Both the position numbers and the translations under genes were made by a program. Under the pieces are notes generated by a model. That model was not told where the DNA came from. It made no database searches and worked only from the letters and a program-made list of their open reading frames with translations. Of a stretch of DNA of 64,000 nucleotides, positions 8,612-16,735 are shown piece after piece. The DNA comes from Gemmatimonadales bacterium (GTDB lineage Bacteria; Gemmatimonadota; Gemmatimonadetes; Gemmatimonadales; GWC2-71-9), in assembly GCA_041390145.1 (NCBI GenBank), contig JAWKQM010000006.1:1-64000 (forward strand). The letters are read 5' to 3'. The first letter of the stretch is position 1; each line of letters opens with the position of its first letter.

Positions 8612-10030
8612 CTACCCGGTGGGCTCCTGCCCGATCCGCTTCAGGCTCTCGTCCCGGCCGATTACCACCAGCAGGTCGTTGACCGGCTCCGACACCGTGG
8701 AGCCCGTGAGCACCACCCGCACCGGCTGCATCAGGTCGCCCAGCTTGGCGCCCTGCGCCTCGGCCAGCGCCTTGACGTCGGCCAGGATCCGCTCCGAGTT
8801 CCACTCGCCGGCGGGGATGGCCTGGAGTGCGCCCGCCACCAGCGCCAGGTTGGCGTCGAACGCGGGCCCGAGCTTGGCGGCCAGCTTCTCCCCCTTCTCG
8901 TCCCGCACCACCCGGCTGGCGTCGAGCCGGACCGCCACCTGTTCGGCGATGTTGAGGATGGTGCGCGAACGCGCCTTCACCGAGTCGATCAACGGCTTGA
9001 GGTCGCGGCCGCCCGTGGCGACACCCATCCGCTCCAACTCGCGCTCGGTCGGCGCCAGGAGTTCGTCGGCGGAGCGCTGCGACAGGTACTGGCCGTTCAT
9101 CCACTCCAGCTTGGCGGTGTCGAACACTGCCGGCTTCTTCTGGATCCCCTCGAGTGAGAACGCCTCGATCAGCTCGGCCTCCGACATAATTTCCCGGTCG
9201 CCACCGGGGCTCCAGCCGAGGAGGGCGAGGAAGTTCCGCATGGCGGCGGGGAAGATCCCCTTGTCCTGGTAATCGCCGACCGCCGTGGCGCCATGGCGCT
9301 TCGAGAGCTTCTTGCCGTCGTCGCCCAGGATCATCGGGACGTGGGCAAAGACCGGCGGCTCGTGGCCCAGCGCGCGGTAGAGCGCGATCTGCTTCGGGGT
9401 ATTGGAGACATGGTCGTCGCCGCGGATCACGTGGGTGATTCGCATCTCGATGTCGTCGGAGACCACCGCGAGGTTATAGATCGGGGTGTGGTCGCTGCGA
9501 AGAATGACCAGGTCGTCGAGGTCGTGGCCCTGGAAGCTGATCCGGCCGTGGACCGCGTCGTCCCAGGCAATCTCCCCCTGCGGCATCCGGAACCGGATGG
9601 CACTTGGCGCCCCCGCGGCGACGCGTGACGCCACCTCATCGGGGGAAAGGCGACCGCAGCGACCGTCGTAGCGGAAGGCCGTCTTCATGTGCGCCATCGC
9701 CTTGCGCTGGGCATCGAGGTCGTCCGTGGTGCAGAAGCAGCGGTACGCCTTCCCCTCGGCCAGCAGCCGCTCGGCGTCGGCCCGGTGGCGGTCGCCGTAG
9801 GCCCCCTGGAAGAACGGGCCCTCATCCCACTCGACGCCCAGCCAGCGCAGCCCGTCCAGGATGACCTGGGTGTGCGCCTCGGTGCTCCGCTGCCGGTCGG
9901 TATCCTCGATCCGGAGGACGTGGACACCGCCCATCTTGCGGGCGTAGAGCCAGTTGAAGAGGGCGGTGCGGGCGCCGCCGACATGGAGGTAGCCGGTGGG
10001 GGAGGGGGCAAAGCGGACGCGGACGGTCAT
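8612..10030 (-). CDS. gltX: Glutamate-tRNA ligase
   Basis: This 472-aa class I synthetase attaches glutamate to tRNA-Glu in the cytoplasm. The HIGH-type motif lies in PSPTGYLHVGGART (residues 10-22) and the KMSKS-type motif is KLSKRHG (about 241-247). Cys98, Cys100 and Cys125 match the zinc-knuckle cysteine positions known from E. coli GluRS. The start at 10030 was chosen because MTVRVRFAPSPTG is the normal family N-terminus and a GGTGAC site precedes it; a frame opening at 10090 would add 20 unrelated residues. It lies just downstream of tRNA-Ser(GCT) on the same strand. Whether it also charges tRNA-Gln cannot be judged from sequence. Confidence 0.97.
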   Translation of the reverse strand: MTVRVRFAPSPTGYLHVGGARTALFNWLYARKMGGVHVLRIEDTDRQRSTEAHTQVILDGLRWLGVEWDEGPFFQGAYGDRHRADAERLLAEGKAYRCFCTTDDLDAQRKAMAHMKTAFRYDGRCGRLSPDEVASRVAAGAPSAIRFRMPQGEIAWDDAVHGRISFQGHDLDDLVILRSDHTPIYNLAVVSDDIEMRITHVIRGDDHVSNTPKQIALYRALGHEPPVFAHVPMILGDDGKKLSKRHGATAVGDYQDKGIFPAAMRNFLALLGWSPGGDREIMSEAELIEAFSLEGIQKKPAVFDTAKLEWMNGQYLSQRSADELLAPTERELERMGVATGGRDLKPLIDSVKARSRTILNIAEQVAVRLDASRVVRDEKGEKLAAKLGPAFDANLALVAGALQAIPAGEWNSERILADVKALAEAQGAKLGDLMQPVRVVLTGSTVSEPVNDLLVVIGRDESLKRIGQEPTG

Positions 10031-10089
10031 CGGGTCACCATAGAAAAAGGACTGAGGACATTCATCCTCAGTCCTCATTGCCTGCAGCA

Positions 10090-10181
<92 letters not shown>

Positions 10182-10264
10182 AACGCGCGAGGAAACTGCC
10201 ACCGGGGAAGGGTTTACGCAACCCCGCCCCCGGTGTGTGACGGGTGGTTCCTGCGGCGTCATAT

Positions 10265-10283
10265 GGGTATCTTGGGAATACCC
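10265..10283. promoter_or_regulatory. Inverted repeat upstream of DUF4136 gene
   Basis: GGGTAT and ATACCC form a perfect 6-bp inverted repeat with a 7-base spacer, ending 24 bases before the chosen ATG at 10308. It could be an operator or a leader hairpin. No matching copy was noticed elsewhere, so the role is open. Confidence 0.3.
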
Positions 10284-10307
10284 TGTCAATCACTCATGGA
10301 GCCATTG

Positions 10308-10943
10308 ATGCGCCAGTTCCTGCGGGCGACCGGGCTTGCCGTGGCAGTCGGAGCGGTGCTTGCCGCCTGCTATCCCGACCGCGCCAGCCAGCCAAATGTG
10401 TACTCGTCGGTCACGACGCTCTACGACACCCTCTTCGCGTTCGATTCCGCCGTCACCTTCTACATGCCGGACAGTGTCGTGCACCTTGGCGGCACCGACA
10501 ACATCAGCCACGTCTACGACAGTCTGATCATCGCCACGACAGCGGAAAACATGGTGGGCCGCGGATACACCCGGACAGCCGATCCCACCGCGGCCGACCT
10601 GACGCTGAATCCCGCCGTGACGGTCAAGAACAACTACGACTACACCATCGATGACTGGTGCGCCATCTGGGCGGACTGGTATCCCTGGATCTGCACCGGC
10701 TGGATTCCCGAGTATCCGGGCGACGTGGTCGGCTACACCTACAGCACCGGTACCCTCTTCATCGCGATGGCGGACCTGACCGGTGGCGTGCCGCCGAACC
10801 CTGCCCGGCCCCCCGTGGTCTGGCTGGCCGGCATGAACGGTCTGGTCAAGAATGGATCGACCGCTGCAATCGCCAAGGATATCGTCGACGGCATCGACCA
10901 GGCCTTCGACCAGTCTCCCTACATCTACCGGGTGAACCGATGA
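10308..10943 (+). CDS. DUF4136-like lipoprotein
   Basis: This 211-aa lipoprotein has a signal ending VLAAC (Cys21). The ATG at 10308 was preferred to the one at 10296 and to the longer frame from 10233 because GGAG at 10298-10301 sits 6 bases before it. The mature part resembles DUF4136: an opening DxAxxF-type strand (LFAFDSAVTFYMPD), a central NYDYTIDDW segment, and a C-terminal TAAIAKDIVDGIDQAF helix where family members carry a final helix. The Trp/Pro-rich WADWYPWICTGW stretch is a local peculiarity. The stop overlaps the start of the beta-barrel gene behind it, so both products are probably made together and act in the envelope. Molecular function is unknown. Confidence 0.75.
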   Translation: MRQFLRATGLAVAVGAVLAACYPDRASQPNVYSSVTTLYDTLFAFDSAVTFYMPDSVVHLGGTDNISHVYDSLIIATTAENMVGRGYTRTADPTAADLTLNPAVTVKNNYDYTIDDWCAIWADWYPWICTGWIPEYPGDVVGYTYSTGTLFIAMADLTGGVPPNPARPPVVWLAGMNGLVKNGSTAAIAKDIVDGIDQAFDQSPYIYRVNR

Positions 10944-11554
10944 TGCCCCGTCTCCGCGTCGCGACGCTCCTCGTCGCCCTCGGCCTGGCCGGGGCCGCTC
11001 CCGCCAGTGCCCAGGTGCTCGGCGGCCTGACCTATTCCTGGTCCAAGCCGGTCGGCGACCTCTCGCGCGACTACATCAGCAACGACAGCTGGCTCTCGTT
11101 CACCGTCGAAGGTCGGCGCTTCATCAACCCGAATGCGACCGTCGGCGTCTCGCTTGGGTACACCGCCTTCTACGAAACCACGTCCGACCAGATCTTCTTC
11201 CCCGGGGCCACCGTGTCGGGGGAACAGTACCGGTCACTCAACGTCTTCCCCCTGCTGGTGACGGCGCACCTGTACAGCAAGGCGGGAGGGAGGATCCAGA
11301 CCTATATCGGCCTGGGCCTCGGCGTCTACTACATGAAGCAGTTGATGGACATCGGGCCGGGTACGGTCGAGACCTCCAACTGGATCATGGGGTTCGCCCC
11401 CGAACTCGGCTTCATCCTGAACAAGGGAGCTGAAACCGAGGTCGCCGTCTTCGGCCGCTATAACTATCCCGCCAATGCCGGCAAGTTCCTGGGCGGCGAG
11501 TCGGCGAGCTACCAGTACCTGAGCGTGGGCCTGTCGTTCATGGGACACCGCTAG
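10940..11554 (+). CDS. Small outer-membrane beta-barrel protein
   Basis: This 204-aa protein has a Sec signal peptide (MMPRLRVATLLVALGLAG... cleaved after PASAQ) followed by alternating amphipathic strands such as NATVGVSLGYTAFYE, YIGLGLGVYYM and YLSVGLSFMGHR, ending near a terminal aromatic. This is the pattern of an OmpA/OmpW-type 8-strand barrel. The ATGATG start overlaps the TGA of the DUF4136 lipoprotein gene. It is likely a structural or accessory porin-like protein partnered with that lipoprotein. No enzymatic motif is visible. Confidence 0.75.
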   Translation: MMPRLRVATLLVALGLAGAAPASAQVLGGLTYSWSKPVGDLSRDYISNDSWLSFTVEGRRFINPNATVGVSLGYTAFYETTSDQIFFPGATVSGEQYRSLNVFPLLVTAHLYSKAGGRIQTYIGLGLGVYYMKQLMDIGPGTVETSNWIMGFAPELGFILNKGAETEVAVFGRYNYPANAGKFLGGESASYQYLSVGLSFMGHR

Positions 11555-11578
11555 CACACACTGGTACCCCTGACGGGA

Positions 11579-11632
11579 CGAGGGCGGGGAGGACGACGGG
11601 GCCAAGTGCCCCAGCCGTCCCCTCCGCCCTCG
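11579..11632. terminator. Long intergenic hairpin
   Basis: CGAGGGCGG at the left end pairs with CCGCCCTCG at the right, and GGGGC/GCCCC closes a CAAGT loop at about 11602-11606. The stem is long with few mismatches. It lies between a plus-strand gene end (11554) and the minus-strand tRNA-Ser. It may terminate the plus-strand operon, although only a short T run follows. Confidence 0.5.
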
Positions 11633-11652
11633 TTCATGTCCATCAATGCCAA

Positions 11653-11739
11653 CGGCGTGGGTGAGATTCGAACTCACGGAACCGTTGCCGGTTCGGCGGT
11701 TTTCAAGACCGCTGCCTTAAACCACTCGGCCACCACGCC
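11653..11739 (-). tRNA. tRNA-Ser (anticodon TGA)
   Basis: The reverse strand has acceptor strands GGCGTGG and CCACGCC, discriminator G, a long variable arm, and an anticodon loop CTTGAAA with anticodon TGA, reading UCA-type serine codons. The T arm holds GAGTTCGAATCTC. CCA is not encoded. Confidence 0.95.
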
Positions 11740-11766
11740 TGTCCTGACAACGGAAGCGGAGCGCCC

Positions 11767-13932
11767 CTAGTTCCGCTCCCCCTTCATGATGTTCTGCTGC
11801 ACCATGGTGGAAATCGAGTCGGCCCGCGCCGCCTCGTCCACCAGCCCCTCCGAACGCAGGATCACGCCCGTCTCCCGGTAGATGATGCCGTAGAGCTGCA
11901 GGATGGACGATGACGGCACGTCCACCCAGCCGCGCGGGCGATCCCGGGTGGCGCTCTGCCAATGGTAGGTGTCCCACAGCAGCTGCCGGGTGACCGGCAC
12001 GTCCACGAAGCCGAGCGTCTTGCTGAGGACGATCCCGTTCCCCTCCTGGATCGGCTTCGGCATCAGCTTCCGCACCAGTCCGGTGGTGAGCAGGTACTCG
12101 GTCAGGCCGAAGGTGGCGTCGGGGTAGTTGCCGTCGCTCCAGCTAAAGTAGATGGGGCGCTTGCCGAGGTTGTCACGGATCAGCGCCACGGTGGCGATAT
12201 CCTGCAGCGTCAGGTAGTCCTGCCCGAAGGCCACCACCAGGCTGTCCACCCGGAGCCCCGACCCCTTCTTGACGGCGATGGCCTCGGGCAGGCTGTCCAT
12301 CTGCGCTTCCGAAAAGCTGCTGAAGACGGAGCCCTCTGGCTGCGGCCACTCGGGCGACGGTGCCTTCGCCGCCGTGGTGTCGGTCAGCGCCATCCCGGTT
12401 TCGGCCGGCCCCGGGCGCCAGACGCGCGCCGCCTTGGCGGCGTCGAATTCAGGCGTCGGACGGCGCTGCAGCTGCCGGAGATGCCACCGGGTGTTCATCA
12501 GCGAGAGGTTGGCCAGCGTCACGTCCGGCCGGACGCCGAGCACTTCCTGCGCAAACCAGAGCGGGAAGGTGTCGTTGTCGCCGGCCGTGATCAGGATGCC
12601 ATACGGCTCGATCGATTCAAGCATGTCGATCGCGAGGTCGCGCGCGAGGTACTCGTTGGCGCGCGTGGCCGAGGCGTGGTTGCCGGCCAGCGGAATCAGG
12701 GCCACCAGGAAAACGGGCGACGCGTAGAGCCAGCGCTTGGCGTCGGGAACCCGGGCCGTGAGGGAATCGGCGATCCCGCGGTAGAGCGCACCGAGCCCCA
12801 GCGCCACCAGGACGCCGAAGTACGAGAACGACCCCATGAAGAAGTAGTCGCGCTCGCGCACCTCGCGGGGCAGGTCCCGGCCAAGGTGCATCGAGAAGCC
12901 GTACTTGAAGTTGAGGTAGAAGACCAGGGCCACGGTCAGGGTGCCGAACATGGCGAGCGCGGCGAAGCCGGCGCGCTTGTCACGCCGGATCAGCTCCCAG
13001 AGGCCGTAGAGCCCGAGCATGCCGAACAGCGCCGCGGCGGCGCCGGCGGCGTTGCCCCAGTCGCGGGCGAACTGCCACCGGAAGTACTGCAGGTAGTTCC
13101 CGTACTGCGAGAGGAGGTCGGCCTGCCGGTCCATGACCGGGGGCTTGGCGTACTGCACCCGGTTGATGACGTCCATCAGCGCCTTGCTGAAGAAGCCGAC
13201 CGGCTCTCCCTCGTTGATCGGCGGGAACATCCCGGCCCGGATCGGGAGGAAGAGATAGTTGAGCGACACGCCCACGACGATGGCGGTGATGACGCCGACC
13301 ACGACCCAGGGCCGCGTGATGACCTTCCAGTCGGTCCAGAGGATGTAGATGGCCACCGCGGGGGCTGCGAGGAGCCCCATCAGGTGGTTGGTGGTGGAGA
13401 GGGCCAGGATATAGGCGATCAGGATGACCCAGCGGTCGCGATGCGGACCGGGCTTGTCGTCGCCCCAGTGCACCGCGAGCCAGGTGACCAGTGCCATCGA
13501 GAGCAGGGACGCGGTGTACACCTTCTCGTTCACGGCCGACTGGTTCCAGACGGTCCACGAGGTGGCGGAGACCAGCGTGCCGGCGGCGGCGGCAAGGAGG
13601 CGACCCCAGCGGACCGGGACGATCTCGCGGAGCCAGCGCTCGGCGATCAGGAACCAGAGTGCGGCCGCCGCGGCGCTTGTGAACGCCGCGAAGAGGTTGA
13701 TCCGCTTCGCATACTCGCCCGCCAGCGGCAGGAGACCCCAGGTATGGGCCAGGATCACGAAGAGCGGATTCCCCGGCGGGTGGGGAATGCCGAGCACCTT
13801 CGCCGCGGCGATGTATTCGGAGGTGTCCCAGAACGCCGTGGTCGGCGCCAGGGTGATGAAGTAGATGCCGAAGACCGCCAGCCCGACCAGGGCGGCCCAG
13901 CGGTATGGGGTCGCGGGTTTGCTGTTCGTCAC
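11767..13932 (-). CDS. DUF2723 polytopic membrane protein (GT-C-like)
   Basis: This 721-aa protein has about ten or more hydrophobic segments in its first 450 residues and a soluble C-terminal region. It matches the DUF2723 family, which includes GT-C-fold proteins related to O-mannosyltransferases. The N-terminal loop WDTSEYIAAAKVLGIPHPPG carries acidic residues and the HPPG motif typical of the family. A GTG start at 13932 was chosen because GGAG precedes it by about 7 bases; the frame itself runs back to 13989. It begins 10 bases after purH on the same strand. In related bacteria such proteins are linked to protein or lipid glycosylation, but donor and acceptor are unknown here. Confidence 0.85.
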   Translation of the reverse strand: MTNSKPATPYRWAALVGLAVFGIYFITLAPTTAFWDTSEYIAAAKVLGIPHPPGNPLFVILAHTWGLLPLAGEYAKRINLFAAFTSAAAAALWFLIAERWLREIVPVRWGRLLAAAAGTLVSATSWTVWNQSAVNEKVYTASLLSMALVTWLAVHWGDDKPGPHRDRWVILIAYILALSTTNHLMGLLAAPAVAIYILWTDWKVITRPWVVVGVITAIVVGVSLNYLFLPIRAGMFPPINEGEPVGFFSKALMDVINRVQYAKPPVMDRQADLLSQYGNYLQYFRWQFARDWGNAAGAAAALFGMLGLYGLWELIRRDKRAGFAALAMFGTLTVALVFYLNFKYGFSMHLGRDLPREVRERDYFFMGSFSYFGVLVALGLGALYRGIADSLTARVPDAKRWLYASPVFLVALIPLAGNHASATRANEYLARDLAIDMLESIEPYGILITAGDNDTFPLWFAQEVLGVRPDVTLANLSLMNTRWHLRQLQRRPTPEFDAAKAARVWRPGPAETGMALTDTTAAKAPSPEWPQPEGSVFSSFSEAQMDSLPEAIAVKKGSGLRVDSLVVAFGQDYLTLQDIATVALIRDNLGKRPIYFSWSDGNYPDATFGLTEYLLTTGLVRKLMPKPIQEGNGIVLSKTLGFVDVPVTRQLLWDTYHWQSATRDRPRGWVDVPSSSILQLYGIIYRETGVILRSEGLVDEAARADSISTMVQQNIMKGERN

Positions 13933-13942
13933 GAAGTCTCCG

Positions 13943-15472
13943 TTAGTGCCTGAACTGCCGCGATCCGGTGAGGACCATGGCGATGCCACGCTGGTCGGCG
14001 GCGGCGATCACGTCGTCGTCCTTGACCGAACCGCCGGGCTGGATGATGGCGGTGATGCCCGCCTCGGCCGCCGCCTCGACGCCGTCGGGGAAGGGGAAGA
14101 ACCCGTCGCTGGCGAGGACGGCACCGCGCGGGTCGTGCCCCTGCTGCCGCGCCTTGTGCACCGCCAGGAAGGAGGCGTCGACCCGGCTCATCTGGCCGGC
14201 GCCGATGCCGATGGCCGCCTCGCCGCGTGCCAGCATGATGCCGTTCGACTTGACCGAGGCGACGCCGGCCCAGGCGAAGCGGAGGTCGCTCCACTCCTGT
14301 TCGGTCGGGTGCCGCACCGTCGGCACCCGCCACGCTTCCTCGGAGTGGTCGAAGCGGAAGCGGTCCTGGACCAGGAACCCGCCGCGCACGCACTTGTAGT
14401 CCAGCCCCTGTTCGCCGTGGCTGACCGGCAGCTCCACCACGCGCAGGTTCTTCTTCGCCGAGAGGACCTTCAGCGCCTCGTCGTGAAACGAGGGCGCCAC
14501 GATCACCTCGAGAAACATCTCGACCATCTCCTCGGCGGTGGCCTTGTCCACCACCGTGTTGAACGCCACCACGCCGCCGAAGGCCGACTGGGGGTCGGTC
14601 GCCCGCGCCCGGCGCCACGCCTCGAGCGCCGAGCTGGAGACGGCCAGCCCGCAGGGGGTCGTGTGCTTGATGACGGCGCAGGCCGGTCGGTTGGTCCAGG
14701 GCGCCACGGCCGCCATCGCGCCGTCGAGGTCGAGGATGTTGTTGAAGGAGAGTTCCTTCCCCTGGCGCTGCTTGAGGTCCCGGATGCCGCGCGGCTCCTC
14801 GGTCACATAGAGCGCCGCCCGCTGGTTCGGGTTCTCGCCGTACCGCAGCGACGCCATTCGCTCCAGCGACCCGCCGAGCCGGGCGGGAAGTCCTTCTTCC
14901 CGCGGCGTCAGGTACCCGGCGATCGCCGTGTCATAGTCCGCAGTGTGCGCGAAGACCTTGGCCGCGTACGCCTGCCGGATCTCGATCGGCACCTCGCCGG
15001 CGCGGAGGAGCGCCAGCACTTCGGGGTAGTCGGAGGGCTCGACAACCGGGAGGACGAATTCGTGGTTCTTGGCCGCGGAGCGGAGCATCGACGGGCCGCC
15101 GATGTCGATGTTCTCGATCGCGTCCTCGAACGACACATCCGGCTGGGAAATCGTGGCACGGAAGGGATAGAGATTGACCGCCACGAGGTCGATCGGCGTG
15201 ATCTCGTGCTCGGCCATGGCCCGCTGGTGGACGGGGTTGTCGCGCCGTCCGAGCAGGCCGCCGTGCACCATCGGATGGAGCGTCTTGACCCGGCCATCGA
15301 GCATCTCGGGGAACTTCGTGATCGACTCCACCGACTGCACCGGCACCCCCGCGGCCTTCAGCGCCGCCGCCGTCCCGCCGGTCGAGATGATGTCCCAGCC
15401 CATCTGGACCAGGCCCTGGGCGAATGCGACGACGCCCCGCTTGTCACTGACAGAAAGCAATGCCCTCGGCAT
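13943..15472 (-). CDS. purH: Bifunctional AICAR formyltransferase/IMP cyclohydrolase
   Basis: This 509-aa enzyme performs the last two steps of de novo IMP synthesis in the cytoplasm. The N-terminal cyclohydrolase (MGS-like) domain is seen in SVSDKRGVVAFAQGL and STGGTAAALKAAGV. The transformylase domain follows with the conserved KHTTPCG segment, the VDASFLAVH region and the C-terminal GGSVKDDDVIAAAD and GIAMVLTGSRQFRH motifs. Length fits the family. It follows purN by 30 bases on the same strand, forming a purN-purH pair. Confidence 0.97.
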   Translation of the reverse strand: MPRALLSVSDKRGVVAFAQGLVQMGWDIISTGGTAAALKAAGVPVQSVESITKFPEMLDGRVKTLHPMVHGGLLGRRDNPVHQRAMAEHEITPIDLVAVNLYPFRATISQPDVSFEDAIENIDIGGPSMLRSAAKNHEFVLPVVEPSDYPEVLALLRAGEVPIEIRQAYAAKVFAHTADYDTAIAGYLTPREEGLPARLGGSLERMASLRYGENPNQRAALYVTEEPRGIRDLKQRQGKELSFNNILDLDGAMAAVAPWTNRPACAVIKHTTPCGLAVSSSALEAWRRARATDPQSAFGGVVAFNTVVDKATAEEMVEMFLEVIVAPSFHDEALKVLSAKKNLRVVELPVSHGEQGLDYKCVRGGFLVQDRFRFDHSEEAWRVPTVRHPTEQEWSDLRFAWAGVASVKSNGIMLARGEAAIGIGAGQMSRVDASFLAVHKARQQGHDPRGAVLASDGFFPFPDGVEAAAEAGITAIIQPGGSVKDDDVIAAADQRGIAMVLTGSRQFRH

Positions 15473-15502
15473 GGTACTCCCAGGTAGAATCCGACTGCTG
15501 AG

Positions 15503-16096
15503 TCACTCCACGTTCGACATCGGGACCGGCCGGCCCGCCCGGGCCGCCGCCAGCACGGCCGCCGGCAAGAGGCGGTGCTCCTCGGCCAGCACCCGCGCCG
15601 CCAGCGCGGCAGGGGTGTCTCCCGGCAGCACCGGCACCCGGCGCTGCGCCAGGATAGCGCCCCGATCATACACCTCGTCCACCAGGTGCACCGTCGGTCC
15701 GGACTCCGTGGCGCCACTGGCGATGACCGCCTCGTGCACCCGCTTCCCGTACATGCCCGGCCCGCCGAAGGCGGGGAGCAGGGCAGGGTGGACGTTGACG
15801 ATGCGACCGGCGTACTTCTGCACGACCCCGGGCGGTACCAGTTTCAGGTAGCCGGCGAGTACCACGAGATCGACATCCCGCCGGCCGAGCCGGGTGATCC
15901 ACTCAGACGCATCGGCTGGGTCGGCCAGCACCTCGGCAGGGATGCCTGCCTGTCGGGCCCGTTCAAGGCCGCCCGCGTCTGCCCGGTTGCTGAGCACCAG
16001 AACGACCCGCGCCGGCTCCTCGCCTTGGAGTCGGTCGAGGAGCGCCTGCAGGTTGCTGCCCCCGCCCGAGACACAGACCGCCACGCGATACGACAT
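15503..16096 (-). CDS. purN: Phosphoribosylglycinamide formyltransferase
   Basis: This 197-aa enzyme transfers a formyl group from 10-formyl-THF to GAR in purine synthesis. The start MSYRVAVCVSGGGSNLQAL has the substrate-binding GGGSN loop. The catalytic region is NVHPALLPAFGG, holding the conserved Asn and His, and LVDEVYDRGAI supplies the aspartate. The canonical PAF(K/R)G is PAFGG here. It sits directly upstream of purH and downstream of the gmhB-like gene. Confidence 0.96.
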   Translation of the reverse strand: MSYRVAVCVSGGGSNLQALLDRLQGEEPARVVLVLSNRADAGGLERARQAGIPAEVLADPADASEWITRLGRRDVDLVVLAGYLKLVPPGVVQKYAGRIVNVHPALLPAFGGPGMYGKRVHEAVIASGATESGPTVHLVDEVYDRGAILAQRRVPVLPGDTPAALAARVLAEEHRLLPAAVLAAARAGRPVPMSNVE

Positions 16097-16123
16097 AACC
16101 CTGAAAAGTAAGGGGGCGACCCC

Positions 16124-16735
16124 TCACTCCCTAGGGGCCGCCCGGGGCCCCATCGTCCCCAGGATGTGGTCCACCGCCGCGGCTAGATCGGCCACGATGG
16201 TGAACCCGGCTGCGAGCGCCTCCGCCTCGTGCTTTCGCCCTGCTCCCGTCCGCACCAGGAGGCCCTGCCCGCCGAGTTCGCGCACCGGTTCGAGATCCGA
16301 CACCCGGTCCCCGGCGCCCCAACTCGCCCCCAGATCGAGCCCCCACTCCTGCGCGGCCCGCCGATAGAGCAGCGTGCCCGGCTTGCGACACGCACAGGGC
16401 CCGCCGACGGCGGGATAGTGGGGGCAGTGATAGGTGGCGTCGAGCCGGGCGCCGGCCTCGGCGAATCGCGTGGTGACGGCTCGCTCCACCGCCTCATACT
16501 CCGCAGGGGTGATCAGCCCCCGGGCGATTCCCGACTGGTTGGTGACGACGATGACGGCGATGCCCGCCGCGTTCAGGCGCGCCACCGCGGCCGGGGCCCC
16601 CGGCAGGAGCTCCACCGTGGCGGGATCGCGCTGGAAGCCGGGATCGTTGACGAGGGTACCGTCACGATCCAGGAAGGCAGCGGGCCGACGGTTGGGCAGG
16701 GTGGCAGGGAGGCCGGGAGGCAGGGGGTCGGTCAT
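16124..16735 (-). CDS. gmhB: HAD phosphatase, D-glycero-D-manno-heptose-1,7-bisphosphate 7-phosphatase type
   Basis: This 203-aa HAD-IIIA hydrolase removes the 7-phosphate of heptose bisphosphate in LPS-core or S-layer sugar pathways. The nucleophile motif is FLDRDGTLVND (Asp23 and Asp25). Motif II is VVTNQSGIARG, and a structural zinc site is formed by C104-x-H106 and C114-x-C116 (CPHYPAVGGPCACRKPG). The start overlaps the selA stop by 4 bp (ATGA). No other heptose gene is in the window, so the exact substrate (heptose versus another sugar or histidinol phosphate) is inferred from the family only. Confidence 0.85.
   Translation of the reverse strand: MTDPLPPGLPATLPNRRPAAFLDRDGTLVNDPGFQRDPATVELLPGAPAAVARLNAAGIAVIVVTNQSGIARGLITPAEYEAVERAVTTRFAEAGARLDATYHCPHYPAVGGPCACRKPGTLLYRRAAQEWGLDLGASWGAGDRVSDLEPVRELGGQGLLVRTGAGRKHEAEALAAGFTIVADLAAAVDHILGTMGPRAAPRE

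Noticed and set aside
11962..15487. Long plus-strand frames of 663 and 540 aa
   Set aside because: They are antisense to the DUF2723 and purH genes, which have clear family motifs.
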